Part shown: one piece after another, positions 1-8,010 of the stretch | Position numbering within the stretch: the stretch's first letter is position 1 | Layout: each line of letters begins with the position of its first letter | Origin: JASFHF01 sp050123375 | GTDB lineage: Bacteria; Pseudomonadota; Gammaproteobacteria; UBA12402 | NCBI GenBank assembly: GCA_050123375.1 | Contig: JASFHF010000026.1 | Location: forward strand, 1-29,781 | Length of the DNA stretch: 29,781 bases | Reading direction: 5' to 3' | The notes under the pieces: model-generated | Databases searched by the model: none | What the model was told of the DNA's origin: nothing | The model's input: only the letters and a program-made list of their open reading frames with translations | Position numbers and translations under genes: made by a program

Positions 1-369
1 AGTCTTGTGCTTGAACAAGATGAAGACACCAAGAAAGATAAAAATAACAAGAAAAAGAAAGTAAAGCAGCCTGAAGAAGGAAACCGTTTACGAGAACCAG
101 ATTCAGATAAGAAAGAAAATGATACAAAAAGAATTATACAAGGTCTTAAACTTGAAAAAGATAGCAAGAAGCGCGTGAAGAAGAAAAAAATTTATAATAT
201 TGATAAACTTGAACGGCAGACTGAAGAAAATAAATGCGAGGTAAATAAGCTAGTACAAGAGTATAAGTTGTTAGAGGATGAACGGGAATTGAAATTGAAA
301 CGCCAATTAAATCCAAAGAATTTGGAAACAGAAGAAGTGGAGATTGACGAGAAACGATTGGAGGTTTAA
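1..369 (+). CDS. C-terminal part of a highly charged, lysine/glutamate-rich protein (5' end outside window)
   Basis: The frame is open from the first base of the window with no convincing start, so this is probably the 3' end of a longer gene; a GTG at base 7 is possible but has no ribosome binding site in view. About 122 residues are visible. They are dominated by Lys, Glu, Asp, Asn and Arg, with KKKK-type runs near the start and heptad-like spacing of Leu/Ile in the second half, which suggests a coiled coil. There is no membrane segment, cysteine cluster or catalytic motif. The family is not recognised. Charged coiled-coil proteins are common among secreted effectors of intracellular gammaproteobacteria, but nothing here proves that role. 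A small gene on the same strand follows after 56 bases. Confidence 0.55.
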   Translation, partial: SLVLEQDEDTKKDKNNKKKKVKQPEEGNRLREPDSDKKENDTKRIIQGLKLEKDSKKRVKKKKIYNIDKLERQTEENKCEVNKLVQEYKLLEDERELKLKRQLNPKNLETEEVEIDEKRLEV

Positions 370-425
370 CCAATCGGTGATTTAGTAAACAGGAAATAAT
401 CAATATAATATTTGGAGGTAAAATA

Positions 426-680
426 ATGTATAGCAAATCTGGTAAAGGGGAGACCAAATTATACCTTGTACAGCTACAGCAGAAATTTTTACGGGCTAAG
501 AAAAATATTAATGGAACTATAAAAAAATTAGAGTGTGGTTTTTTTTCTCGTACTGCTGATGAACGAAAAAAGATTTCAGAATTGTTAGAACAAAATTATA
601 ATCTTTTGGCTAAATGTAACAAGTCACTTGATAAGATTAGTTATGATTTGAAAAAAATTAACTGTTGTTCAAGTGCCTAA
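426..680 (+). CDS. Small hypothetical protein, 84 aa
   Basis: The ATG is preceded by a good ribosome binding site (GGAGG, seven bases upstream), which supports a real gene. The 84-residue product is basic and helical in character. Leu and Lys alternate through residues 15-75, and it ends in a Cys-Cys pair (NCCSSA). There is no signal peptide or membrane segment. It lies on the same strand as the charged protein before it and may be co-transcribed. The family is not recognised. Confidence 0.6.
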   Translation: MYSKSGKGETKLYLVQLQQKFLRAKKNINGTIKKLECGFFSRTADERKKISELLEQNYNLLAKCNKSLDKISYDLKKINCCSSA

Positions 681-840
681 AAAGCTAAACTTGATTACTC
701 TAAAGGCCGATAATACTGATCTTCAGTATATTAATGATAAATTAGAAAAACTTAAATTATCAAAAAAACCTATTTTTCTATCCTCACCGCACAAACTTTT
801 GTTTCTGGAATTTTTGCTACGGGATCGATCGCGCAGTTAG
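673..840 (+). CDS. Possible truncated ORF running into the end of the formate dehydrogenase gene
   Basis: A GTG overlapping the stop of the preceding gene by eight bases opens a frame of 55 codons. The first ~33 residues (VPKKLNLITLKADNTDLQYI and onward) look protein-like and helical. The remaining ~20 are antisense to the 3' end of the formate dehydrogenase gene and look like read-through. This fits a third gene of the upstream group that lost its 3' part at the junction with the formate dehydrogenase genes. It could also be chance. There is no recognisable family. Confidence 0.25.
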   Translation: MPKKLNLITLKADNTDLQYINDKLEKLKLSKKPIFLSSPHKLLFLEFLLRDRSRS

Positions 841-3445
841 TTAGTACGTTAGTTGGCGACTCAGCAAAATGGAAAGTCATCGCGACAACTCCTGGCGGTG
901 TGGTATCGGTAATTTTGGTTTTTACTTTGATTTCGCCGCGGCGTGAAATGACGCGTACTTCTTCGCTGTCTTTAATTTGCAGGTTTTCCGCATCTACAGG
1001 ATTTATTTCTACCAATTCACATGGCATTAACACGTTTAATCCTTCTACTGCGCGTGTCATGGTACCAGTATGGAAATGATACAGGCTTCGATCGGTAGTT
1101 AAAATCAGCGGATATTCTTTATCCGGTAATTCCATTGGTTTTTTGTAAACTAATGGCATAAATTTGCCTTTACCGTTTGGAGTTGCAAATTTATCTTTAT
1201 GTAAGAATTTGGTGCCAGGATGTTTTTCGTCTGAACACGGCCATTGGATTCCTGCTTTTTCAATTCGTTTATAAGTTATGCCGCCATAAATTGGCGCTAA
1301 TTTTGCAACTTCCTGCATGATTTCTTCTGAAGTTTTAAAATCAAACCCTTTAGCATTTAAACGTTGCGCTAAATCACAAATGATTTCCCAATCACCTCGG
1401 GATTCTCCGACATTTACAATTGCTTTGCGGACACGCTGTACCCGACGTTCAGAACAAGTAAATGTTCCATCTTTTTCGGCAAAACTTGCTGCTGGCAAAA
1501 CCACATCAGCGAGTTCCGCAGTTTCAGTCATGAAAATATCTTGAACCACAAGAAATTCAGTTTTTTCTAACGCGGCTTTTACGTGATTCGCATCGGCTTC
1601 ACTTAAAATTGGATTTTCGCCAACGACATATACTGATTTAATTATACCTTTATCAATTGCAGTTAAAATTTCCGTATGAGTTAAACCGATTTTATCATCT
1701 AGCTTAACTCCCCAGGCTTTTTCAAATTTCTTTTGCGCATCTTTATCAGTGACTTTTTGATAACCAGGGTAAACGTTTGGTAAGGCTGCCATATCACATG
1801 CGCCTTGTACGTTGTTTTGACCACGCAGCGGGTTGACACCGGATGATGGTTTACCAACGTTACCGGTCAACATGGCTAAATTGCTGGTTGCTAAAACATT
1901 ATCGGTGCCGCAAGTATGCTGCGTAATTCCCATTGCATACAAAATTGAGCCTGGTTTTTCGGTTGCGTAGATGCGTGCTGCTTCAACAATTTTTTCACGA
2001 GGAACACCGGTGGTTTTTGCAACATATTCTAAATCAAAATTTTCTAAAGATTTTTTGAAAGCATCAAAGTTTTCACATCTTTCTTTAATAAATTTTTCGT
2101 CATGCAAATTTTCGTCTAAAATCACACGCGCCATTCCCATCATCAGCACTACATCGGTGCCGGGTTTGTGCTGTAAAAATATATGCGCATGCCGACATAG
2201 ATCAATCCAGCGTGGATTTGCAACGATTAATTTACAACCTTTACGTGCTGCGCGTTTTACTTGTAATGCAATTATTGGATGTGCTTCAGTGGTGTTGGTG
2301 CCAATCGCAAAAATACACTTGGCATCACCAATTTCATCGTTTGAATTTGTCATTGCGCCGCTGCCGAAACTTTGTGCGAGACCGGCAACAGTTGGTGCGT
2401 GACATAAACGTGCACAATGATCGATATTGTTGGTTCCCATTACTGCACGCGCAAATTTTTGTACTACGTAATTATCTTCATTAGTACATTTTGCCGAAGA
2501 AAACATGGCAAATTTTTCTTTTTTATAATTTTTTAATTTATTTGCGATCAAATCCAGAGCTTCATCCCAGGTGCTTTCTACAAATTTTTCATCGCGCTTA
2601 ATTAATGGCTTAGTTAAGCGTTTTGGACTATTTACAAATTCATAACCAAATCGGCCTTTTACACATAAACTGCCGTGGTTAGATTGACTTTCACGGTTGC
2701 CGCGCGAGCTTATTATTTTGTTACCGCGCACGCCAAGAATTAAACTGCAGCCGCAGCCGCAATACGGGCAAGTAGTTGTTACTTCGCGCGAAGGTTGTTC
2801 ACATTTTTTAAAAGATAAAGCGCCGGTTGGGCAGCGTACTACACATTCTCCGCAGGATTCACAACGTGATTCGACCCACGGTTCTTTATTAAATGGACGA
2901 ACAGTTGAGTCATAACCGCGATCTGCATAATCAATCGCATGAATTTCCTGTAGCTCACCGCAGGTTCTTATGCAAAGTTTGCATAAAATACATTTGTTAG
3001 GATCGTAATCGAAGAATGGATTAGAACGATCAATCAGCAAATTGCGCGAAGATTGGATAAATGGTTCTAAATCTTTATCGCGTATTCCAATGTAATTAGC
3101 AGCTTTTTGTAATTCACAATGAGTGTTTTTACCGCATTCTAAGCAGCTTCCACAGTGATAATTCAACAATAATTTAATGGTGGTGCTGCGTACGGTATTA
3201 ATTTGCGCAGTTTCGGTTTTGACTTTCATGCCTTCAGTAACTGGAGTGTTACATGCAGTCACAGGTCCTTTAGGATGGCCAATGTCAACCAAACACAACC
3301 GACAAATTCCGACAGGTCTTAAATCTGAGTTGTAGCAAATATTTGGAATGTAAATATTGTTTTCCAAAGCAGCTTGCAAAATAGTTTTATTTGCGTCAGT
3401 TGTAATTTTTACCCCATCGATGGTGAGATTAATTTTTTTACTCAT
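770..3445 (-). CDS. Molybdopterin formate dehydrogenase, catalytic subunit with NuoG-like N terminus
   Basis: An 891-residue catalytic subunit of a soluble formate dehydrogenase, which oxidises formate to CO2 or runs the reverse reaction. Domains in order: a plant-type [2Fe-2S] domain with Cys37, Cys48, Cys51 and Cys65; a NuoG-like His/Cys cluster motif (HCGSCLECGKNTHC, about residue 97); two 4Fe-4S motifs (CILCKLCIRTC and CESCGECVVRC, about 150-205); a molybdopterin 4Fe-4S motif (CPYCGCGC) followed by CVKGR; then the large bis-MGD domain and a C-terminal molybdopterin-binding domain. The segment ARLCHAPTVAGL puts Cys at about 348, where other family members have selenocysteine or cysteine, so this is the Cys form. 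The ATG at 3445 is chosen because a strong AGGAGG lies eight bases upstream; it overlaps the preceding gene's stop (ATGAGTAA). A GTG nine bases earlier is too close to that site. No maturation genes such as fdhD are nearby. Confidence 0.88.
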   Translation of the reverse strand: MSKKINLTIDGVKITTDANKTILQAALENNIYIPNICYNSDLRPVGICRLCLVDIGHPKGPVTACNTPVTEGMKVKTETAQINTVRSTTIKLLLNYHCGSCLECGKNTHCELQKAANYIGIRDKDLEPFIQSSRNLLIDRSNPFFDYDPNKCILCKLCIRTCGELQEIHAIDYADRGYDSTVRPFNKEPWVESRCESCGECVVRCPTGALSFKKCEQPSREVTTTCPYCGCGCSLILGVRGNKIISSRGNRESQSNHGSLCVKGRFGYEFVNSPKRLTKPLIKRDEKFVESTWDEALDLIANKLKNYKKEKFAMFSSAKCTNEDNYVVQKFARAVMGTNNIDHCARLCHAPTVAGLAQSFGSGAMTNSNDEIGDAKCIFAIGTNTTEAHPIIALQVKRAARKGCKLIVANPRWIDLCRHAHIFLQHKPGTDVVLMMGMARVILDENLHDEKFIKERCENFDAFKKSLENFDLEYVAKTTGVPREKIVEAARIYATEKPGSILYAMGITQHTCGTDNVLATSNLAMLTGNVGKPSSGVNPLRGQNNVQGACDMAALPNVYPGYQKVTDKDAQKKFEKAWGVKLDDKIGLTHTEILTAIDKGIIKSVYVVGENPILSEADANHVKAALEKTEFLVVQDIFMTETAELADVVLPAASFAEKDGTFTCSERRVQRVRKAIVNVGESRGDWEIICDLAQRLNAKGFDFKTSEEIMQEVAKLAPIYGGITYKRIEKAGIQWPCSDEKHPGTKFLHKDKFATPNGKGKFMPLVYKKPMELPDKEYPLILTTDRSLYHFHTGTMTRAVEGLNVLMPCELVEINPVDAENLQIKDSEEVRVISRRGEIKVKTKITDTTPPGVVAMTFHFAESPTNVLTNCAIDPVAKIPETKVCAVRIEK

Positions 3446-5270
3446 TGTCATCACCTCCTTTTTTGAATTGTCCCGGAATTTTTGTTACTGCCTTTCCTTT
3501 AATTGGACATATATCCAGACACGCGCCGCATTTGATGCATTTTTTTTGAATAATTTCTTGTGGTTGTTTTTTTTCGCCGACGATTGCTTTGGTAGGACAA
3601 ATTTTAGTGCATAATTGACAGCCAATGCATTTGTCCGGCAAAATTTTGTAGTGAATCAATGCAGGGCAAACGCCCGCCGGACAGCATTTATCATTGATAT
3701 GTGCTTCATATTCTTCTCTGAAATAACCTAAAGTGGTTAATACTGGATTTGGCGCAGTTTGACCTAAACCGCATAAAGAGCCTTTAGATACAGTTTCGCA
3801 TAATTCAGTTAATAAAGTTATATCTTCAGGCTTGCCTCCACCGGCACAAATTCTTTCGAGAATATCCAGCATTTGTTTAGTGCCTAAACGACATGGAGTA
3901 CATTTTCCGCATGATTCTTTTTGCGAGAAATTAATAAAATATTTAGCGACATCAACCATACAGGTTTTATCATTCATTATTACCATGCCGCCGGAACCCA
4001 TAATTGAACCAGCTTTGGCTAGTGTTTCAAAGTCAACTGGAGAATCTAAAAATTCTTCCGGCAAACATCCTCCAGATGGTCCTCCAGTTTGTACGGCTTT
4101 AAATTTTCCATCAGAAACGCCGCCGCCAATGTCAAAAATAATTTCCCGCAGAGTTGTGCCCATTGCAACTTCAATTAATCCGCAATTATTGATGTGTCCA
4201 GTAATACAAAAAACTGCAGTGCCTTTACAGGTTTCAGTTCCAATGCTGGCAAACCAGTCTGCGCCGTTATTAATGATGACTGGAACACTGGCCAGGGTTT
4301 TAACATTGTTGATGTTCGAAGGTTTGCCATAAAGACCGGAAACAGCCGGATAGGGCGGGCGTGGATTTGGACGACCACTTTTACCTTCAATTGAACCCAT
4401 TAATGCGGTTTCTTCACCGCAAACAAATGCGCCCGCACCTTCTTTGATGTTGAATTTTAAATTAAAATTTGTGCCAAAAATATTTTTACCTAAAAATCCT
4501 TGATCGAAGGCTTGTTTAATCGCATTACGAATGCGTTTTACCGCGAGTGGGTATTCAGCGCGCACGTAAACATAAGCTTCATCGGCGCCGATTGCATAAG
4601 CTGCAATTGACAATCCTTCGATAACGCTATGCGGGTTAGCTTCTAAAATAGCACCGTCCATAAATGCTCCCGGATCCCCTTCGTCAGCATTGCAAATGAC
4701 ATATTTTTTATTACCGGGAGAATTGTGACAAAATTCCCATTTTGTTCCTGTGGGGAATCCAGCGCCGCCGCGTCCGCGCAAACCTGATTTTTTAATTTCT
4801 TCGATTACTTCTTTAGGCTGCATTTTGGTTAAAACTTTTTCTAAAGCTTTATAGCCATCGTGCGCGATATATTCTTCTATTTTTTCCGGGTTAATCTTGC
4901 CGCAATTGCGTAATACAACTAGACGATGTTGTTTTGCATAAAATCCAATATCTTTGTAGTGAGGGATATATTCTCCGGTATCGGGATTTTTATAAAGCAA
5001 ACGTTCGACTAATTTATTTTCTTTTAGATGCGTTTTCACAATGTCGTGCGCATCTTCTGGTTTTACTTCGGAATAAAAAACGCCTTCAGGTTCGATCACT
5101 ACAATTGGTCCGCGTTGACAAAAACCATGACATCCAGTTAATTTTAATTCAACATTTTTTACATCTTGTGCTTTAAGTTCTTTTTCAATGTGTTTGTAGA
5201 TTTCCTCGCCATTTGCGGAAACGCAAGCAGTGCCCAAACAAATAGTTATTTCACGTTTATTGTTATTCAT
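3438..5270 (-). CDS. NuoF/HydB-like NAD(P)H-binding flavoprotein subunit with C-terminal ferredoxin domains
   Basis: A 610-residue diaphorase subunit that links the formate dehydrogenase to NAD(H). The N terminus is a thioredoxin-like [2Fe-2S] domain (CLGTACVSANG, then LTGCHGFCQRGP). The NuoF core has the FMN/NADH loop GRGGAGFPTGTKWEF near residue 168, the segment NADEGDPGAFMD near 195, and the 4Fe-4S motif ESCGKCTPCRLGT near 455. The C terminus adds two [4Fe-4S] ferredoxin motifs (CIGCQLCTKICP and CIKCGACLDICP, about 550-600). Complex I NuoF lacks both terminal extensions. This layout is the one seen in HydB/HndC subunits of multimeric hydrogenases and in NAD/ferredoxin-linked formate dehydrogenases, some of which bifurcate electrons. 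It overlaps the NuoE-like gene by four bases (ATGA) and the catalytic gene by eight, so translation is probably coupled. Confidence 0.88.
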   Translation of the reverse strand: MNNNKREITICLGTACVSANGEEIYKHIEKELKAQDVKNVELKLTGCHGFCQRGPIVVIEPEGVFYSEVKPEDAHDIVKTHLKENKLVERLLYKNPDTGEYIPHYKDIGFYAKQHRLVVLRNCGKINPEKIEEYIAHDGYKALEKVLTKMQPKEVIEEIKKSGLRGRGGAGFPTGTKWEFCHNSPGNKKYVICNADEGDPGAFMDGAILEANPHSVIEGLSIAAYAIGADEAYVYVRAEYPLAVKRIRNAIKQAFDQGFLGKNIFGTNFNLKFNIKEGAGAFVCGEETALMGSIEGKSGRPNPRPPYPAVSGLYGKPSNINNVKTLASVPVIINNGADWFASIGTETCKGTAVFCITGHINNCGLIEVAMGTTLREIIFDIGGGVSDGKFKAVQTGGPSGGCLPEEFLDSPVDFETLAKAGSIMGSGGMVIMNDKTCMVDVAKYFINFSQKESCGKCTPCRLGTKQMLDILERICAGGGKPEDITLLTELCETVSKGSLCGLGQTAPNPVLTTLGYFREEYEAHINDKCCPAGVCPALIHYKILPDKCIGCQLCTKICPTKAIVGEKKQPQEIIQKKCIKCGACLDICPIKGKAVTKIPGQFKKGGDDNE

Positions 5271-5740
5271 TTAGTTTCTCCTTTTTTCTGCGCGCCAAGT
5301 TCATCAAGGATTTCGACAACTTTTTTTGGGGTTAACCGGCCGTAAGTTTTTTTGTTGATTACCATTGCGGGCGCTAAACTACATGCGCCAATGCAGGCGA
5401 CGGTTTCTAAAGAATATTTACCATCTTTAGTGGTTTCCCCTTCTTCGATACCCAGGTGGGTTTTAATTTTTTCCTGAATTTGTGGTGCTCCTTTAACATG
5501 GCATGCAGTACCGCGGCAAACCATGATGTGGTTTTCGCCAACCGGAGTGAAACGAAATTGTGTGTAGAAGGTTGCAACGCTGTAAATACGGCTTTCAGCT
5601 ATGTTAGTAAATTTAGCAATAGCGAGCATAGCTTCGCGTGATAGATATCCATACTTAGCTTGCACCGCTTGTAGTAACGGAATAATTTCATTTTCAACAC
5701 CTTTAAATTTAGAGAAGATTTTTGTGAAAGTTTGTGTCAT
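5267..5740 (-). CDS. NuoE-like [2Fe-2S] subunit of the formate dehydrogenase complex
   Basis: A 157-residue thioredoxin-fold [2Fe-2S] protein, the usual length for NuoE/HydA-gamma/FdsG-type subunits. The four expected cluster cysteines are present as CRGTAC and, about 35 residues later, CIGAC. The N-terminal helical region contains KYGYLSREAMLAIAKF, typical of the family. The first gene of a three-gene unit, it presumably relays electrons between the flavin subunit and the catalytic subunit. The ATG at 5740 is preferred over an in-frame TTG 33 bases upstream: homologues begin around this point, and an AAGG lies about nine bases before the ATG. There are no complex I membrane subunits nearby. 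Confidence 0.85.
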   Translation of the reverse strand: MTQTFTKIFSKFKGVENEIIPLLQAVQAKYGYLSREAMLAIAKFTNIAESRIYSVATFYTQFRFTPVGENHIMVCRGTACHVKGAPQIQEKIKTHLGIEEGETTKDGKYSLETVACIGACSLAPAMVINKKTYGRLTPKKVVEILDELGAQKKGETK

Positions 5741-5772
5741 AATGAATTGCCTTTTATATCGAAATAAGCGCA

Positions 5773-5801
5773 AGATTAGTATGTTAATCGAGTGTCGTCA
5801 A
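5773..5801 (-). promoter_or_regulatory. Candidate sigma-70 promoter for the formate dehydrogenase genes
   Basis: Read on the minus strand, a TTGACG -35 (5796-5801) is followed after 17 bases by TAATCT (5773-5778), a moderate -10. The start codon of the NuoE-like gene lies about 33 bases downstream. The -35 overlaps one arm of a 23-bp palindrome (5797-5819), a plausible position for regulator control. Predicted from sequence only. Confidence 0.4.
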
Positions 5802-5819
5802 TTAAAATTTTTAATTGAC
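5797..5819. promoter_or_regulatory. 23-bp perfect palindrome, candidate operator
   Basis: Two 11-bp arms (GTCAATTAAAA and its exact complement TTTTAATTGAC) flank a single central base. It overlaps the proposed -35 of the formate dehydrogenase promoter and lies in the divergent gap before the AAA ATPase gene. The odd-centred, extended symmetry is that of a dimeric regulator site. It is too AT-rich and lacks the U-run of a terminator on the useful side. The regulator is unknown; it does not match the FNR half sites TTGAT/ATCAA. Confidence 0.45.
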
Positions 5820-5842
5820 TTAAGATGGGCAGGCGATTAAAA

Positions 5843-5887
5843 TAAGGTAACTCACCTAAAGTGAGTTACTTTAGGTGAGTTACCTTA
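5843..5887. repeat. 19-bp perfect inverted repeat with internal third copy
   Basis: Left arm 5843-5861 and right arm 5869-5887 are exact complements around a seven-base loop. The core GTAACTCAC/GTGAGTTAC occurs three times: in both arms and again at 5861-5869 across the loop. It ends 12 bases before the ATPase start codon, so transcripts reading into that gene would carry a very stable hairpin just ahead of the ribosome binding site. It could be an operator cluster, a hairpin controlling translation, or a miniature mobile repeat. Confidence 0.7.
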
Positions 5888-5898
5888 GCGAGGATAAA

Positions 5899-7029
5899 AT
5901 GCCAGAAAATTTTGCCAAATATTTTCCTTTGGGATTGGCTAAGAAGCAGGCTTTTTGTAACAGATTAATAGAACAAGAGATTTTAGCTAAAAATATCAGG
6001 AGTATTGTTCACACGGTCATTTCCTCACCACGCAGGTATGGTAAGAGTAGCTTGGCTTTGAAGGTTATTGAGGATTCCAAATTAGCTTACGAAGCAGTGG
6101 ATCTTTTTATTGCCAAAGATGGTGAAACAATTGAGAGGCATATTTTAGCTGGTATTAACCGATTAATTAGTAGTGTTATTACCATTTCGGAGCGAGCAAT
6201 TAATTTAATAAAAACAACTTTAAAGCATATAAATGCCAAAATTTTGATAGGCACAGGAGGGATTAATCTTGAGTTTGATTTATCCAAGTCTGATGTGGCA
6301 ACAAATATTTTGGAGATGCTGCAGGCTCTGGATAAAATTTTGATTAGGCAGAAAATCAAAGCAATTTTGTTTATTGATGAATTTCAACAAATCGGCGCAC
6401 TAGATAATTCGCGCGGAATAGAAGGTGCTTTTAGGCATGTTGCGCAACAAACACGAAATATTATTTTTATTTTTTCAGGAAGTAATCGTCATTTATTAAT
6501 GCATATGTTTGATGATCGTAATCGGCCATTTTATAAATTATGTCATCATATACATTTGGAACGTATTGAAGAAGTTCATTATAAAAAATTCTTGAATAAA
6601 CTTAGCCAGAAAGCTTGGCAGAAAAATTTAAGTATAGATGAATTTGCGGCAATTATTACGCATACAGAGCGGCATCCGTATTATATGAATCTTTTGTGTT
6701 CTAGAATTTGGCAATTAAAAGTAAAATCTAATATGCAAGTGATAAATGATATTTGGTTAAATTATGTTTTTGAAGAAAGAAGTAAGATTATTGCTGAGTT
6801 TGATAAATTAACAGCAAATCAATATTTTGTATTAAATATAATTGCACATGGTCATAATAGCGATTTAACCAGTAAAGATTTTTTAACAAAATGGAAAATA
6901 TCTAGTTCATCAGTTATTAAAGTATTGAAGTTTTTAGAGCAAAATGATTATATTTATAAACGAGATCATCAATATTATATTATTGACCCTTTGATTAAAA
7001 AATCATTATTGGTTTTTTCAGAAAATTAA
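5899..7029 (+). CDS. AAA-family ATPase of the archaeal ATPase type
   Basis: A 376-residue P-loop ATPase. The Walker A loop is the family-typical variant SSPRRYGKSSL (Lys near residue 48), Walker B is ILFIDEFQQI (near 158), and FSGSNRHLLMHMF about 40 residues later is sensor-like. The C-terminal third contains a winged-helix-like segment (SKDFLTKWKISSSSVIKVLK). This matches proteins annotated as archaeal-type ATPase/AAA_34-like. They are scattered across bacteria and archaea, often by transfer, and their substrate is mostly unknown. The ATG at 5899 is chosen because GAGGA lies just upstream; the in-frame GTG at 5875 falls inside the inverted repeat. The next gene starts 11 bases after the stop, so the two may be co-transcribed. 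Confidence 0.75.
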   Translation: MPENFAKYFPLGLAKKQAFCNRLIEQEILAKNIRSIVHTVISSPRRYGKSSLALKVIEDSKLAYEAVDLFIAKDGETIERHILAGINRLISSVITISERAINLIKTTLKHINAKILIGTGGINLEFDLSKSDVATNILEMLQALDKILIRQKIKAILFIDEFQQIGALDNSRGIEGAFRHVAQQTRNIIFIFSGSNRHLLMHMFDDRNRPFYKLCHHIHLERIEEVHYKKFLNKLSQKAWQKNLSIDEFAAIITHTERHPYYMNLLCSRIWQLKVKSNMQVINDIWLNYVFEERSKIIAEFDKLTANQYFVLNIIAHGHNSDLTSKDFLTKWKISSSSVIKVLKFLEQNDYIYKRDHQYYIIDPLIKKSLLVFSEN

Positions 7030-7040
7030 TAGGAGTTTTG

Positions 7041-7961
7041 ATGAAAAGTAATCAAGTGCATCAGGGATTTTTACAGGCTATCGGCAACACGCCATTAGTG
7101 CAGCTTGATTTTGCAGTGAAACCCGCAATTTTAGCTAAATTGGAATTTTTAAATCCTGGCGGCAGTATTAAGGATCGTGCAGCATTGTTTATGGTTGAAG
7201 AAGCGGAGCGGCAGGGTTTATTAAAACCAGGCGGTACTATTGTTGAAGCTTCTTCAGGTAACCAGGGGATTGCATTGGCGATGATTGGTGTTTTGAAAGG
7301 TTATCGAGTAATTATTACTACGCCAGATCGTACTAGCTTTGAAAAGATTGCAACATTACAAGCTTACGGCGCTAAAGTTTATGTTTGTCCGGATACGGAT
7401 TCTCTTGATGATCCGGAAGGTTATCATGCCAAGGCAGAAGAATTACACGAAAGTATTCCTGGTTCTTTTATGCCAAATCAATATTACAATAAACAAAACG
7501 CGCGCGCACATTATTTAACAACTGGTCCGGAAATTTGGCAGCAAACTGGAGGAGAAGTTACGCATTGTTTTATCGGTATGGGGAGTTGCGGTACGATTTC
7601 AGGTGCCGGACAATTTTTAAAAGAAAAAAATCCTAACATAAAAATTATTGGCATTGATGCAGCAACTTCTGCGCTTTCTAGTCCGGATAATCCGAAAGCG
7701 TACAAAACTGAAGGGATTGGTGTTGATGTAATTAGTGATATGTATGATCCACAAATAGTTGATGCAGTTGTACCGATTAAAGATAATGATGCATTTGCTA
7801 TGACAAAAAAATTAGCACGGCAAGGTTATTTGGTTGGTTTATCCAGCGGTGCGGTAATGCATGTTGCTTTAAATTATGCGAAGCATTTAACTGCGCAGGA
7901 TGTTGCGGTAGTAGTTTTTGCTGATTCCGGACGCTCTTATTTGAGTAAGGTATTTAAGTGA
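7041..7961 (+). CDS. PLP-dependent cysteine synthase / cystathionine beta-synthase family enzyme
   Basis: A 306-residue fold-type II PLP enzyme. The cofactor lysine is in LNPGGSIKDRAA (Lys44), the substrate loop is EASSGNQGIALA, and the phosphate-binding loop is GMGSCGTISGAG. The segments EGIGVDVISDMYD and DSGRSYLSKVFK resemble cystathionine beta-synthase and CysM-like members more than classical CysK, but the regulatory CBS domains are absent. The likely reaction is beta-replacement on O-acetylserine or serine to give cysteine or cystathionine; the sequence alone does not settle the substrate. AGGAG lies five bases before the ATG at 7041; a TTG three bases earlier is less likely. There is no serine acetyltransferase in the window. 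Confidence 0.85.
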   Translation: MKSNQVHQGFLQAIGNTPLVQLDFAVKPAILAKLEFLNPGGSIKDRAALFMVEEAERQGLLKPGGTIVEASSGNQGIALAMIGVLKGYRVIITTPDRTSFEKIATLQAYGAKVYVCPDTDSLDDPEGYHAKAEELHESIPGSFMPNQYYNKQNARAHYLTTGPEIWQQTGGEVTHCFIGMGSCGTISGAGQFLKEKNPNIKIIGIDAATSALSSPDNPKAYKTEGIGVDVISDMYDPQIVDAVVPIKDNDAFAMTKKLARQGYLVGLSSGAVMHVALNYAKHLTAQDVAVVVFADSGRSYLSKVFK

Positions 7962-8010
7962 AGTTGTAATTACTTAAAAATAAAAAGATGGATGGATATA
8001 CCGCTCGCTA

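Noticed and set aside
146..457. 103-codon ORF on the minus strand at the window start
   Set aside because: It is antisense to the Lys/Glu-rich reading frame, which explains its apparent Leu/Ile/Phe-rich composition; no start signal.
1971..2402. 143-codon ORF on the plus strand
   Set aside because: It lies wholly opposite the formate dehydrogenase catalytic gene, whose motifs are clear; the composition is an antisense shadow.
3832..4332. 166-codon ORF on the plus strand
   Set aside because: It is antisense to the well-supported NuoF-like gene, has no ribosome binding site and shows no protein-like domain.
770..5740. [FeFe]-hydrogenase or respiratory complex I fragment
   Set aside because: The large subunit has the molybdopterin formate dehydrogenase motifs (CPYCGCGC, ARLCHAP) and no H-cluster motifs, and no complex I membrane subunits are present.
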